Shown here in pieces: positions 18,005-32,043 of a DNA stretch of 64,000 nt (positions are counted from its first letter, which is position 1; each line of letters opens with the position of its first letter). The position numbers and the translations under genes were made by a program. Origin of the DNA: Micromonospora sp. MH99 (GTDB lineage Bacteria > Actinomycetota > Actinomycetes > Mycobacteriales > Micromonosporaceae); the NCBI RefSeq assembly GCF_021442385.1, contig NZ_MUZA01000003.1, positions 1 to 64,000 of the forward strand, read 5' to 3'. A model generated the notes under the pieces. That model did not search any database, had not been told where the DNA came from, and saw nothing but the letters and a program-made list of their open reading frames with translations.

Positions 18005-19069
18005 ATGACGTTGTGGCGGATCCGAGCGACCGTGGACGACCGGCCGGGTTACCTGTCGGTGCTCACCGCGAGTCTCGCGCTGCGCGGGGTCAACATCCTC
18101 ACCGTGCAGGTGCAGCCCACCGAGCTGGGCGCGGTGGACGACTTCCTGGTCGACGCGCCGGACGCGCTCGACGAGGCCGAGCTGGTCGCGGCCGTCGAGC
18201 GGGGTCGTGGCCGGGACTGCTGGGTGGCGCGCAGCGAGGCGCGCGGCCTGGCCGACCAGCCGACCCGGGTCCTCGGGCTGGCCAACCGGCTGGTACGGGA
18301 CCCGGACGCGACGGGCGAGGCACTGCGGACCCTGCTGGCTGCCGACGACGTCAGCTGGCGGCCGGCGTCGGTAGGCGTCGACCGGGGGATCATCGGCACG
18401 AGCATGTCGCTGGCGGACCCGGCGGGTGGCTCCTTCGCGCTGCACCGGGCCGCGCCCGCGTTCACCCCGGCGGAGTACGCCCGGGCGCAGGCCCTGGTCG
18501 AGCTGGCCGCCACAGTGGTCCGTCGGGCCGCCGAGCAGGTCACGCTGGTGCTGCCCGACGGTGTCGAGGTGGCCGTGCGCCCGGCCTGCGCCGACGACCT
18601 GCCCGGCGTACGGGAGCTGCACGAGGGGTGTTCGACGCGCAGCCGGCAGCGGCGCTACCTGGGCGGGGCGGCGCTGCCGCGGCCGGACCGACTGCGCCGG
18701 TTGCTGGAGCCGAGTCGCGGGCTGACCCTGGTCGCGGTGGCCGCCGGCTCCGACGGCGCGGCCGAGTCGGTGGTCGCCATGGCGAACCTGCTCGGCGAGG
18801 GCGACGAGGCCGAGGTGGCGCTGCTGGTGCGCGACGACTGGCAGCGGCGCGGGCTCGGCGCGGCGTTGCTGCGCCGGCTGGTTCAGCACGCCGACGGGGC
18901 GGGCTACGCGGCGTTGATCCTGCACGTCCAGGCCGAGAACGCCCCGATGCTGCGTACCCTGCGCCGGCTGGGCCGACCCAGCTCGACCGAGCGTGAGGGC
19001 GCGCTGCTCACCCTGACCGTCCCGCTCACCGCACAGCGCAAGGGCACCGTGTTGTCGCCCGGCGCATGA
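18005..19069 (+). CDS. ACT-GNAT amino-acid-responsive acetyltransferase
   Basis: A 354-residue fusion. An N-terminal ACT domain (MTLWRIRATVDDRPGYLSVLTASLALRGVNILTV, about 1-75) and a GAF-like linker region (about 80-180) precede a GCN5-type acetyltransferase domain (VEVAVRPACADDLPGVRELHEGC, then the acetyl-CoA loop DDWQRRGLGAALLRRLV). Proteins of this architecture in Micromonospora and related genera acetylate lysines of enzymes such as acetyl-CoA synthetase and are regulated by amino acids bound to the ACT domain. The ATG follows AAGGGAGCCAACC. Architecture is seen; substrate is inferred from the family. Confidence 0.85.
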   Translation: MTLWRIRATVDDRPGYLSVLTASLALRGVNILTVQVQPTELGAVDDFLVDAPDALDEAELVAAVERGRGRDCWVARSEARGLADQPTRVLGLANRLVRDPDATGEALRTLLAADDVSWRPASVGVDRGIIGTSMSLADPAGGSFALHRAAPAFTPAEYARAQALVELAATVVRRAAEQVTLVLPDGVEVAVRPACADDLPGVRELHEGCSTRSRQRRYLGGAALPRPDRLRRLLEPSRGLTLVAVAAGSDGAAESVVAMANLLGEGDEAEVALLVRDDWQRRGLGAALLRRLVQHADGAGYAALILHVQAENAPMLRTLRRLGRPSSTEREGALLTLTVPLTAQRKGTVLSPGA

Positions 19070-19093
19070 CAGGGGACCTCTCTCGACGGCGCG

Positions 19094-19492
19094 TCAACGC
19101 GTGGAGGGTTGGCGGCGACCGGACAGGCAGAACCGGTTGCCCTCCGGGTCGGCGAGGACCACGTACGGCGGTTCGGTGGGGTGGGGGTCCGTGGGGTAGT
19201 GCCGCCAGTCCACCCGCTGGGCGCCGAGCGCGAGCAACCGGTCGAGCTCCTCGTCGAGGCTGCGCTCGCCGGCGTCCAGGTCCATGTGGAGCCGGGGAAA
19301 CTCCTGCACCGGGCTCTCGCTGAGGTCCATCGCGACGGCCATGCCCGGAGCACCTGGCGGCGGCTCCAGCACGATCCACTCGTCACCGTCGAATCGGGGC
19401 GCCCGGCGGCGGTAGCCGAGCGCCGCGGCCCAGAACCTCGCTGCCCGCTCGGGGTCGGACACGCCCAGAGAGAGCTGTTCGATCATCGCCAT
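19094..19492 (-). CDS. VOC-family (glyoxalase-like) protein
   Basis: A 132-residue protein with the vicinal-oxygen-chelate pattern: MIEQLSLGVSDPERAARFWAAALGY at the N-terminus, a middle LHMDLDAGERSLDEELDRLLALGA, and PYVVLADPEGNRFCL at the C-terminus. This actinobacterial glyoxalase-like subfamily has no defined substrate. It is the last gene before the convergent ACT-GNAT gene, with no shared operon partner. Confidence 0.8.
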   Translation of the reverse strand: MAMIEQLSLGVSDPERAARFWAAALGYRRRAPRFDGDEWIVLEPPPGAPGMAVAMDLSESPVQEFPRLHMDLDAGERSLDEELDRLLALGAQRVDWRHYPTDPHPTEPPYVVLADPEGNRFCLSGRRQPSTR

Positions 19493-19558
19493 CTCGCGAC
19501 GGTACGCCGCCGGTCCCCGGTCAGACGCGCCGGGCGTCGACAGGGGACCCGCACGGCC

Positions 19559-21124
19559 TCAGGTGGCGGGGTAGCTGTTGTAGTCGGGGAAGTTGCCGTA
19601 GAGGCGACCGGCGCCGCCGACGGTGACCGCCTGCACCAGCAGGTCGCCGCCCACGAACGCGCCCTTCCAGGACGCGCCGCGGCCGCCGAACGGCTCGTCC
19701 CGGTCACCACGGGAGCGCGGCTTGTTGATGCCCACCTTGAACGCCTGGAGGTCCACCGCGAGCTTGCCGGCCTCGTCGGTGTCGTCGCAGGCCAGCGACG
19801 CGACGAGCGCGCCGTTGGAGGCGTTCATGGCGGCCAGCAGCTCGTCGGTGGTGTCCACCACGACGATCGTGTCGACCGGGCCGAACGGCTCGGCGTGCAT
19901 CAGCCGGGACCGGCCGGGCGGGGCGAGCAGCACCGACGGCGCCACGTACGCGGAGGTGTCCTGCCCGGGTAGGAACGGCGCACCTGTCAACTTGCCCCGG
20001 TGCAGCGGCACCGCCCCGCCGCGGACCGCCTCGTCGACAGTGCGGCGCAGCTCGTCGGCCTTCGCGGCGCTGATCAGCGGCCCGAAGTCCAGCTCGGGCA
20101 GCGGGTCGCCGGCCGTCCAGTCGTCCCCGACGGCCAGCGGGTGACCGAACCGGACCGAACGCACGACCGGCAGGTACATGTCGAGGAACTCGTCGACCAG
20201 GTCGCGCTGCACCACGAACCGGGGGTACGCGGTGCAGCGCTGCTTGCCGTACTCGAAGCCCTTCTTCAGGTGCGCGGCGAGCAGGTCCCACTGGGAGAAG
20301 TTCCAGATGCCCCAGGCGTTGAGGCCCTCCTGCTCGATGAAGTGCCGCTTGTCGCTGTCGAGCAGCGCGGCGGCCACCTTGCCGCCGTTGGAGCGACCGC
20401 CGACGAACGCCACCGCACCGATCTCGGGTGCCCGGACGAGCACCTCGGACAGTTCCTCGCCGCCGCCGGAGACGAGGGTGGCGGGCAGCCCGGCGCGACG
20501 CATCAGCGCGTGCGCGACGGTCAGGCAGACCGCGCCGCCCTGGGACGGGGTCTTGGCGATGACCGCGTTGCCGGCCAGCAGTTGGACCAGTTCGGCGTGC
20601 ACGAGGACGCTCATCGGGTAGTTCCAGGAGGCGATGTTGCTGACCGGGCCGTCCAGTGGCTCGCGGCCGTCGGCGAGCATCCGGTCGATCTTGGCCACGT
20701 ACCACCGGACGCCGTCGAGTGCCCGGTCCACGTCGGCGCAGGCGAGCCGCCACGGCTTGCCGATCTCCCAGACGAGCAGGAGCGCGAGCAGGTCACGGTG
20801 GGCGGTGAGGGCGTCCAGGGCGTCGCAGACCCGGGCCTTGCGGTCGTCCAGCGGGGTACGCGCCCAGGCCCGGTGCGCGGTGGCGGCGTGCGCGACCGCG
20901 GCGCGGGCGGTGTCGGCGTCGAGTCGGGACAGGTTGATGACGACGTTGTTGTCGACCGGGGTGCGGACCGGCGCGGGGTGGCCGACCGCCCGCCAGTCGC
21001 CTTCGACGAGGTTGTGCAACGTGGTGACGCCGTCCAGCTCGGCGCCGAACGCCTCCGGGGTGGCGGCGACCGCCCGGGCGAGGACGTCGGACCAGGCAGT
21101 CCCGTCGGCGAGTCGTAGTGCCAT
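19559..21124 (-). CDS. Aldehyde dehydrogenase family protein, atypical subgroup
   Basis: A 521-residue NAD(P)-dependent aldehyde dehydrogenase. Seen: the NIASWNYPMSVLVHAELVQLLAGNAVIAKTPS cofactor region, VAFVGGRSNGGKVAAAL, HFIEQEGLNAWGI, the catalytic cysteine in YGKQRCTAYPRFVV, and PFGGRGASWKGAF near the C-terminus. The usual ELGGKS segment reads EQEGLNA and the catalytic motif is KQRC rather than GQxC, so this is a divergent subgroup. ATG 21124 is preceded by GAGGAGAACGCG; the upstream extension is Arg-rich noise. Substrate unknown. Confidence 0.85.
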   Translation of the reverse strand: MALRLADGTAWSDVLARAVAATPEAFGAELDGVTTLHNLVEGDWRAVGHPAPVRTPVDNNVVINLSRLDADTARAAVAHAATAHRAWARTPLDDRKARVCDALDALTAHRDLLALLLVWEIGKPWRLACADVDRALDGVRWYVAKIDRMLADGREPLDGPVSNIASWNYPMSVLVHAELVQLLAGNAVIAKTPSQGGAVCLTVAHALMRRAGLPATLVSGGGEELSEVLVRAPEIGAVAFVGGRSNGGKVAAALLDSDKRHFIEQEGLNAWGIWNFSQWDLLAAHLKKGFEYGKQRCTAYPRFVVQRDLVDEFLDMYLPVVRSVRFGHPLAVGDDWTAGDPLPELDFGPLISAAKADELRRTVDEAVRGGAVPLHRGKLTGAPFLPGQDTSAYVAPSVLLAPPGRSRLMHAEPFGPVDTIVVVDTTDELLAAMNASNGALVASLACDDTDEAGKLAVDLQAFKVGINKPRSRGDRDEPFGGRGASWKGAFVGGDLLVQAVTVGGAGRLYGNFPDYNSYPAT

Positions 21125-21296
21125 CGCGTTCTCCTCAGGGTTGACCGGGGAGCGGCGGCGTCGACGGCACCGCTGATGGTCGGTACTGTCCCGCGCGCGG
21201 TAGTCGGTCAGCAACCGTACGTTTGTCTGGCTGGCTGCCGGTCAACCGAAGCCACTCGGTTTTCGACTCGCGACGAAGGGCCCTGACCAGCGGCTA

Positions 21297-21334
21297 CCTC
21301 ACACCATTCATTGACGCATATCGATGGTGTGAGG
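21297..21334. repeat. Isolated 11-bp inverted repeat in an AT-richer stretch
   Basis: CCTCACACCAT (21297-21307) and ATGGTGTGAGG (21324-21334) are exact inverse complements with a 16-bp spacer containing TTGACGCATATCG. It lies upstream of the aldehyde dehydrogenase gene and downstream of the LPLTG gene, separate from that gene's own terminator. The surrounding stretch 21125-21409 has no gene that I can support. It could be an operator, terminator or remnant of a mobile element. Confidence 0.5.
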
Positions 21335-21409
21335 TTGTTGGCTTTGTTACCCGTCAGTACGGAAGGCGGGTCGGGGGACCTCCGACGTCACGGAGCGCGA
21401 GGCATGCGA

Positions 21410-21459
21410 AACGCCCACGACCGGCCCCGGAGCGATGTCCGGAACCGGTCGTGGGCGTT
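21410..21459 (-). terminator. Hairpin terminator of the LPLTG surface-protein gene
   Basis: AACGCCCACGACCGG (21410-21424) pairs perfectly with CCGGTCGTGGGCGTT (21445-21459), starting 6 bp past the stop codon. A strong 15-bp GC stem placed as a terminator, although no long U-tract follows. Confidence 0.75.
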
Positions 21460-21465
21460 CGTCGG

Positions 21466-22269
21466 TCAGCTGGTGAAGGTGATCCGGTCGCGTCGGCGAC
21501 GCATCATCAGCAGGGCGCCGCCGCCGATCAGGGCGACACCGCCGAGGGCGATGCTGGTGACGGCCACGCCGGTGAGCGGGAGGCTGCCCCCGTTGTCGCC
21601 GCCGCCCGCGCCCCCCGGGGTCGAGGCTGACCCGCCGGGCGCCGCCGACTCCGACGGCGATACCGAGCCCGTCGGCGTCGACGTGACCGGAGTGGTCGGC
21701 GTCGGCGAGTCGGTGGTCGGCGTCGACGTCGGCGACTCCGTGACCGGCGTGCTCGGGGTCGGCGTCGTCGGGGCCGGCGTGGTCGGGGTCGGCGACGCGG
21801 TGGCCCCGGTGCCGGCGCACGTGTGGCTGAGGTTGAACTTGTCGCCCTCGCCGCTGACCAGGGCGCTGCCGCCGGTCAACGTCCATCCCGCCGGGGTGAA
21901 GAGGTAGGCGTGCTTCACCTGCTTGTCGCCACCACCGTTGGCGGACAGGAAGTCGGTGTACGGATCCGTGGGGTTCGGCACGGTCACCGTCACCGAGACG
22001 CCCGAGGTGTCCTTGAAGGTCAAGGTCAGGCTCTGGAAGTCACCGGCGCGCTTGGTGGGCAGCACGAAGTGCCAGCCGTCCTGGTTGGTGGGTCGCGTGC
22101 CGAACTTGGGGTCCTGGCACTCCTGCTGGAACGTCCCCGCGGTGGCGCCGGCGTGGGCGGGGTTGAGGGGGACGATGCTCGATGCCCAGGCCGGGGAGGC
22201 GATGGCGAGAACGGCCGTGACGGTGGCCGTGCGGACGGCCGCGCGCGTCAGGCGCCGACGCAGTGGCAT
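21466..22269 (-). CDS. Secreted LPLTG-anchored cell-surface protein
   Basis: A 267-residue protein with a Sec signal (MPLRRRLTRAAVRTATVTAVL to ASPAWAS), a beta-rich domain with two Cys (QQECQDPKFGTRPTNQDGWHFVL, LSHTCAG), a long Thr/Pro/Ser stalk, and a sorting signal SLPLTG followed by a hydrophobic segment and RRRRDR tail. Such proteins are attached to peptidoglycan by a class E/F-like sortase. ATG 22269 follows GGAGGATTCCTC; the frame upstream is not native. The N-terminal domain resembles that of other short actinobacterial surface proteins of unknown role. Confidence 0.85.
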   Translation of the reverse strand: MPLRRRLTRAAVRTATVTAVLAIASPAWASSIVPLNPAHAGATAGTFQQECQDPKFGTRPTNQDGWHFVLPTKRAGDFQSLTLTFKDTSGVSVTVTVPNPTDPYTDFLSANGGGDKQVKHAYLFTPAGWTLTGGSALVSGEGDKFNLSHTCAGTGATASPTPTTPAPTTPTPSTPVTESPTSTPTTDSPTPTTPVTSTPTGSVSPSESAAPGGSASTPGGAGGGDNGGSLPLTGVAVTSIALGGVALIGGGALLMMRRRRDRITFTS

Positions 22270-22330
22270 GAGGAATCCTCCGGGATTGGTCGAGGGGGCC
22301 GCCCATGATCCCATGTGAGGGGCCTGCTGA

Positions 22331-28196
<5,866 letters not shown>

Positions 28197-28214
28197 GCCC
28201 ACTGCGCAGAACCG

Positions 28215-28252
28215 AAGCGCGCCCGGCACCGTGTGGTGCCGGGCGCGCTTTT
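28215..28252 (+). terminator. Strong rho-independent terminator after the xylanase gene
   Basis: AAGCGCGCCCGGCACC (28215-28230), a GTGT loop and GGTGCCGGGCGCGCTT (28235-28250) form a perfect 16-bp stem followed by TT. Confidence 0.88.
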
Positions 28253-28309
28253 CGGTGGACAGCGCCGGGCGGGCGGGCGGACGGCGGCGACCCGGGGCAA
28301 GCTGGGTGG

Positions 28310-28840
28310 ATGGAGCGTGCGTTGGTGACCGTCGGGCACGGGACCGCCGGCCGGGACCAGTTCGGGGCACTGCTGGCCGGCGCGGAGATCGCCCTGATCG
28401 TGGACGTGCGCCGCTACCCGGCCAGCCGGACCAACCCGGACGTCCGCCGGGAGGCCATGGAACGCTGGCTGCCCGAACAGGGCATCGGCTACCGCTGGGA
28501 GCCGCGCCTCGGCGGCCGCCGGCACGTCCGCGCCGGCGAGCCGGAACCGGACACCTGGTGGACTGTCGCGGCCTTTCGGGCGTACGCCGCGTACACGCGC
28601 ACGCCCGACTTCGACACGGCCCTGGACGAGGTGCTGGCCGACGCCGCACTGCGAACCACAGCGGTGATGTGCAGTGAGAGCGTCTGGTGGCGCTGCCACC
28701 GGCGGCTGATCGCCGACGTCGCAGTGCTCGGCCGCGGGGTGCCGGTGTCGCACCTCATGCCGGACGGCCGGCTCAGCCCGCACCGGCCGGCCGAGGGCGC
28801 CCGCCGCCTGTCCGACGGGCGTCTGCTCTGGGCGGGCTGA
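28310..28840 (+). CDS. DUF488 family protein
   Basis: A 176-residue cytosolic protein with the DUF488 pattern: VTVGHGTAGRDQFGALL, LIVDVRRYPASRTNP, a central EPRLGGRRH, and the conserved Cys segment TAVMCSESVWWRCHRRLIAD, ending GRLSPHRPAEGARRL. The domain has a Cys-phosphatase/rhodanese-like look but its reaction is not established. Start at ATG 28310 gives the native N-terminus; an earlier frame overlaps the xylanase gene and terminator. Confidence 0.85.
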   Translation: MERALVTVGHGTAGRDQFGALLAGAEIALIVDVRRYPASRTNPDVRREAMERWLPEQGIGYRWEPRLGGRRHVRAGEPEPDTWWTVAAFRAYAAYTRTPDFDTALDEVLADAALRTTAVMCSESVWWRCHRRLIADVAVLGRGVPVSHLMPDGRLSPHRPAEGARRLSDGRLLWAG

Positions 28841-28841
28841 C

Positions 28842-29348
28842 TCAGTCGGCCAGGTCCTCCGCGAGCAGGTCCATCAGCAGCGCATCATGCCAGCGCCCGT
28901 CCGCCCCGCGCTCGTAGCGGCGCATGATGCCCACCGGCCGGAAGCCCACCTTCGCGTACGCCCGGATGGCCGCGCTGTTCGCCGCCGCCGGGTCGATGGT
29001 GAACCGGTGGTGGCCGTACTCGTCGATCAGGTGCCGGGCCAGGGTGCGGATGGCGTCCCCGCCCAGGCCCTCGCCGCGCGTCGCCGGGTCGAGGAAGATG
29101 TCCAGGCTGGCGTGCCGATAGTCCGGATCGGACTCGGCGTACCACTGGATCGCGCCGATCACCCGGCCGTCGTGCTCGATGGCGTACAGGGCGAGGTCGT
29201 CGTCGTTCAGGTCGGCCTGGACGGACGCGGCCAGGTCGTCGCCGCCGCGCCACCACCGGCGGACCTCCGGGTCGGCCCGGATGGCCGCGAGGGCCGGCAC
29301 GTCCGCGACCGTCGCCGGTCGGAGGGTCACCGCACGCCCGCGCAGCAC
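28842..29348 (-). CDS. GNAT acetyltransferase, AAC(6')-like
   Basis: A 168-residue N-acetyltransferase: VTLRPATVADVPALAAIRADPEVRRWWRGG at the N-terminus, YAIEHDGRVIGAIQWYAESDPDYRHASLDIFLDP, the acetyl-CoA loop ATRGEGLGGDAIRTLARHLI, and the AIRAYAKVGFRPVGIMRRYER end. This resembles AAC(6')/ribosomal-protein-type members, but the natural acceptor cannot be deduced. GTG start lies 4 nt after the stop of bsaP, so it is the last gene of the bioB operon by position; the link to biotin may be incidental. Confidence 0.82.
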   Translation of the reverse strand: MLRGRAVTLRPATVADVPALAAIRADPEVRRWWRGGDDLAASVQADLNDDDLALYAIEHDGRVIGAIQWYAESDPDYRHASLDIFLDPATRGEGLGGDAIRTLARHLIDEYGHHRFTIDPAAANSAAIRAYAKVGFRPVGIMRRYERGADGRWHDALLMDLLAEDLAD

Positions 29349-29352
29349 CGGC

Positions 29353-29553
29353 TCAGCCTCGGCTCTCGCCGTGCTCGACGCAGACCGCCGACCAGCCGAC
29401 CGGCAGCACCTGCACCTTCATGCGGCGTCGGCATTGCGGGCAGTAGCGCGGCGGCTCCAGCGCGCGGGCCGCCGCGCACGACTCGTGCCCGGCTGTCGAC
29501 GCGTCCTCGCCGCAGCGGTCACACCAGCGCTGCGCTGCCACAAGCTCGGTCAC
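29353..29553 (-). CDS. bsaP: Biotin synthase auxiliary protein BsaP
   Basis: A 66-residue Cys-rich protein directly downstream of bioB (19 nt). Cysteines at 11, 14, 26, 38, 41 and 58 and the core PPRYCPQCRRRMKVQV to GWSAVCVEHGE match the small protein next to bioB in mycobacteria (Rv1590 type), which is needed there for BioB to convert dethiobiotin to biotin and is thought to bind an iron-sulfur cluster. Family assignment rests on motif and synteny; cluster binding is from family knowledge. Confidence 0.82.
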   Translation of the reverse strand: MTELVAAQRWCDRCGEDASTAGHESCAAARALEPPRYCPQCRRRMKVQVLPVGWSAVCVEHGESRG

Positions 29554-29572
29554 GTCGTCCTCACCGGTCAGC

Positions 29573-30568
29573 TCAGAGGGTCGCGGACAGGGCCTTGACC
29601 GGCATTTTCAGCTCGTCGAGCAGGTCGAGGTCGGCGGTCGCCGGCCGGCCCAGGGTCGTCAGGTAGTTGCCGACGATCACCGCGTTGATGCCGCCGAGCA
29701 GACCGTCGCGGGTGCCCAGGTCACCGAGGGTGATCTCCCGGCCGCCCGCGTACCGCAGGATCGTGCGCGGCATGGCCAGCCGGAACGCGGCGATGGCCCG
29801 CAGCGCGTCCTTGCCCTCGACCACCGGGCGGTCGCCGAGCGGGGTGCCGGGGCGCGGGTTGAGGAAGTTCAACGGCACCTCGTGCGGGTCGAGTTCGGCG
29901 AGCTGCGCGGCGAACTCCGCCCGCTGCTCGACGGTCTCGCCGAGGCCGAGGATGCCGCCGCAGCAGACCTCCATGCCGGAGTCGCGGACCATGCGCAGCG
30001 TCTCCCACCGCTCCTCCCACGAGTGGGTGGTGACCACGTTCGGGAAGTACGACCGGCAGGTCTCCAGGTTGTGGTTGTAGCGGTGCACACCCATGTCGAC
30101 CAGGTCGTCGACCTGCTCCTGGGAGAGCATGCCCAGCGACGCGGCGACCTGGATGTCGACCTCGGCCTTGATGGCGGCGACGCCCTCGCGCATCTGCTTC
30201 ATGAGCCGGTCGTCCGGGCCGCGCACGGCCGCCACGATGCAGAACTCGGTCGCCCCGGTCTTCGCGGTCTGCTTCGCGGCCTCGACAAGCGACGGGATGT
30301 CCAGCCAGACCGAGCGCACCGGGGAGGTGAACAGGCCCGACTGTGAGCAGAAGTGGCAGTCCTCCGGGCAGCCGCCGGTCTTCAGCGAGACGATGCCCTC
30401 GACCTCGACCTCCGGGCCGCACCACCGCATCCGCACCTCGTGGGCGAGCTGGAGGGCGGCGGGCAGGTGCTCGTCGGGCAGGTTCAGCACGGCGAGGACG
30501 CCGGCCTGGTCGAGGCCGACGCCGTCACCCAGGACCTGGGTGCGGGCCTGGTCGAGGATCTCTGGCAT
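29573..30568 (-). CDS. bioB: Biotin synthase BioB
   Basis: A 331-residue radical-SAM enzyme that inserts sulfur into dethiobiotin. The radical-SAM triad is in [14 protein letters not shown]; other conserved parts are [36 protein letters not shown] and [17 protein letters not shown] 30568 starts [13 protein letters not shown]; the extended upstream frame is non-coding. A TAGGGT -10-like box ends 7 bp before the ATG, so a leaderless message is likely. The operon bioB-bsaP-GNAT is divergent from bioF-bioD. No bioA is in the window. Confidence 0.95.
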   Translation of the reverse strand: MPEILDQARTQVLGDGVGLDQAGVLAVLNLPDEHLPAALQLAHEVRMRWCGPEVEVEGIVSLKTGGCPEDCHFCSQSGLFTSPVRSVWLDIPSLVEAAKQTAKTGATEFCIVAAVRGPDDRLMKQMREGVAAIKAEVDIQVAASLGMLSQEQVDDLVDMGVHRYNHNLETCRSYFPNVVTTHSWEERWETLRMVRDSGMEVCCGGILGLGETVEQRAEFAAQLAELDPHEVPLNFLNPRPGTPLGDRPVVEGKDALRAIAAFRLAMPRTILRYAGGREITLGDLGTRDGLLGGINAVIVGNYLTTLGRPATADLDLLDELKMPVKALSATL

Positions 30569-30575
30569 GGCTCGT

Positions 30576-30581
30576 ACCCTA
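30576..30581 (-). promoter_or_regulatory. -10 box of a probable leaderless bioB promoter
   Basis: On the minus strand TAGGGT is followed by 7 bp and the bioB ATG. No clear -35 or biotin-operator palindrome was found in the 240 bp between bioB and bioF; a TAATTT at 30786-30791 may be the -10 of bioF. Confidence 0.45.
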
Positions 30582-30809
30582 CAAGGCCCCCGGTCGGGCG
30601 GGTACGACCTGCCGTCCGGTCGATCTGTGCCGGCCGAGCCAGCGCCGCAGCGGTGGTCACCTGTGGTGACGGACAATTGACGGTGCGTGGTGACGGTCGT
30701 CCCGAACTCCGATGGGCATCGACGTCCCGCCTCCGGTCGGCCCCCGGGTGCCGAGTGGATTCGCCGGGTCGGTGGTGGCGGGTGGTAATTTCGCCCGGCG
30801 GGTGTCGGC

Positions 30810-31979
30810 GTGACCGGCGCGGACGGCGGTGAAGGGGTGACGGTGGCGGACTGGCTGGCGGCGCTCGATCGCCGCGCGCAGTTGCGGGCGAAGGCCGGCC
30901 TGACCCGTCGGCTGCACCCGCGTCCCGCCGACGACCGGATGACCGACCTGGCCGGCAACGACTACCTCGGCCTGGCCACCCACCCGGAGGTCACCGCCGC
31001 CGCCACGGCGGCACTGTCGGCGTACGGGCTGGGAGCGACCGGGTCGCGGCTGGTGCGCGGCTCGACCGACGCGCACGAGGCCCTGGAGGTCGAGCTGGCG
31101 CAGTGGCTGGGCACCGACCGGGCTCTCGTCTTCTCCTCCGGATACCTGGCCAACCTCGGCGCGCTGCGGGCCCTCGTCCAGCCCCGGACCCTGCTCGTCT
31201 CGGACGCGCACAACCACGCGTCGCTGATCGACGGCTGCCGGATCTCCGGCGCGGAGACGGTGGTCAGCGCGCACGCCGACGTGACGGCGGTGGCCGCCGC
31301 TCTGGCGGTCGCGCCGGGACGCCCGGCGGTGGTGGTCACCGAGTCGGTCTTCTCGGTCGACGGCGACCTCGCTCCGCTGGCCGAGTTGCACGCGGTGGCC
31401 CGCCGCTACGGCGCTCTGCTGCTGGTCGACGACGCCCACGCGCTCGGCGTGACCGGTCCGTCCGGTGCCGGCGCGGTGGCTGCCGCCGGGCTGGCCGGCG
31501 AGCCGGACGTGGTGGTCACGGCCACCCTCTCCAAGGCGCTCGGCGGCGCGGGTGGGGTGGTCGCCGGCCCGGCCGAGTTCGTCCGGCACCTGGTCGAGAC
31601 GGGCCGTACGTTCATCTTCGACACCGCGCTGCCGCCGGCCGTCGCGGCCGGTGTGCACGCCGCGCTGCGGCTGGCCCGGGCCGGCGACGATCTGCGCGCC
31701 GAACTGGCCGACCGGGTGGCGTTGGCGGTCGGTCGACTGGGCGCCGCCGGTTTGGCCGTTTCCGCGCCGGACGCCGCGGTGATCTCGGTGACGGCGCCTG
31801 GCCCGGAGGCGGCGACCGCCTGGGCCGCCGACTGCCGGGACCGGGGAGTCGCGGTGGGCTGCTTCCGGCCGCCCTCCACCCCGGACAGCCGCTCCCGGTT
31901 GCGCCTGACCGTCAGCGCCGGGGTGCCCCGGGCGGATTTCGAGCGGGCGCTGGACGTCATCGTGGAGTGTGCGCCGTGA
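30810..31979 (+). CDS. bioF: 8-amino-7-oxononanoate synthase BioF
   Basis: A 389-residue PLP-dependent alpha-oxoamine synthase that condenses pimeloyl-ACP/CoA with alanine. Seen: [69 protein letters not shown] and the PLP lysine in [13 protein letters not shown]. The first GTG (30810) gives a normal-length N-terminus; GTG 30843 has a better GAAGGGG ribosome site and is an alternative. The stop lies inside a direct repeat that also covers the start of bioD. Confidence 0.93.
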   Translation: MTGADGGEGVTVADWLAALDRRAQLRAKAGLTRRLHPRPADDRMTDLAGNDYLGLATHPEVTAAATAALSAYGLGATGSRLVRGSTDAHEALEVELAQWLGTDRALVFSSGYLANLGALRALVQPRTLLVSDAHNHASLIDGCRISGAETVVSAHADVTAVAAALAVAPGRPAVVVTESVFSVDGDLAPLAELHAVARRYGALLLVDDAHALGVTGPSGAGAVAAAGLAGEPDVVVTATLSKALGGAGGVVAGPAEFVRHLVETGRTFIFDTALPPAVAAGVHAALRLARAGDDLRAELADRVALAVGRLGAAGLAVSAPDAAVISVTAPGPEAATAWAADCRDRGVAVGCFRPPSTPDSRSRLRLTVSAGVPRADFERALDVIVECAP

Positions 31980-32043
31980 GCGCGAGGAGTGAGCCGGGTT
32001 TGCGAGCCCCGCAGTCGCGAACCGAGTGTGCGCCGTGAGCGCG
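31965..32043 (+). repeat. 20-bp direct repeat around a 39-bp insert at the bioF-bioD junction
   Basis: GAGTGTGCGCCGTGAGCGCG occurs at 31965-31984 and 32024-32043, with 39 bp between. Each copy contains a GTGA stop/start overlap. The first copy ends bioF (TGA 31977) and opens a 20-codon frame at GTG 31976, whose own TGA (32036) overlaps the bioD GTG (32035). Removing one 59-bp unit restores a direct GTGA overlap of bioF and bioD. Confidence 0.85.

Noticed and set aside
30569-30809. BirA/BioQ-type biotin operator between bioB and bioF
   Set aside because: No convincing palindrome matching known biotin operators was found in the 241-bp region.
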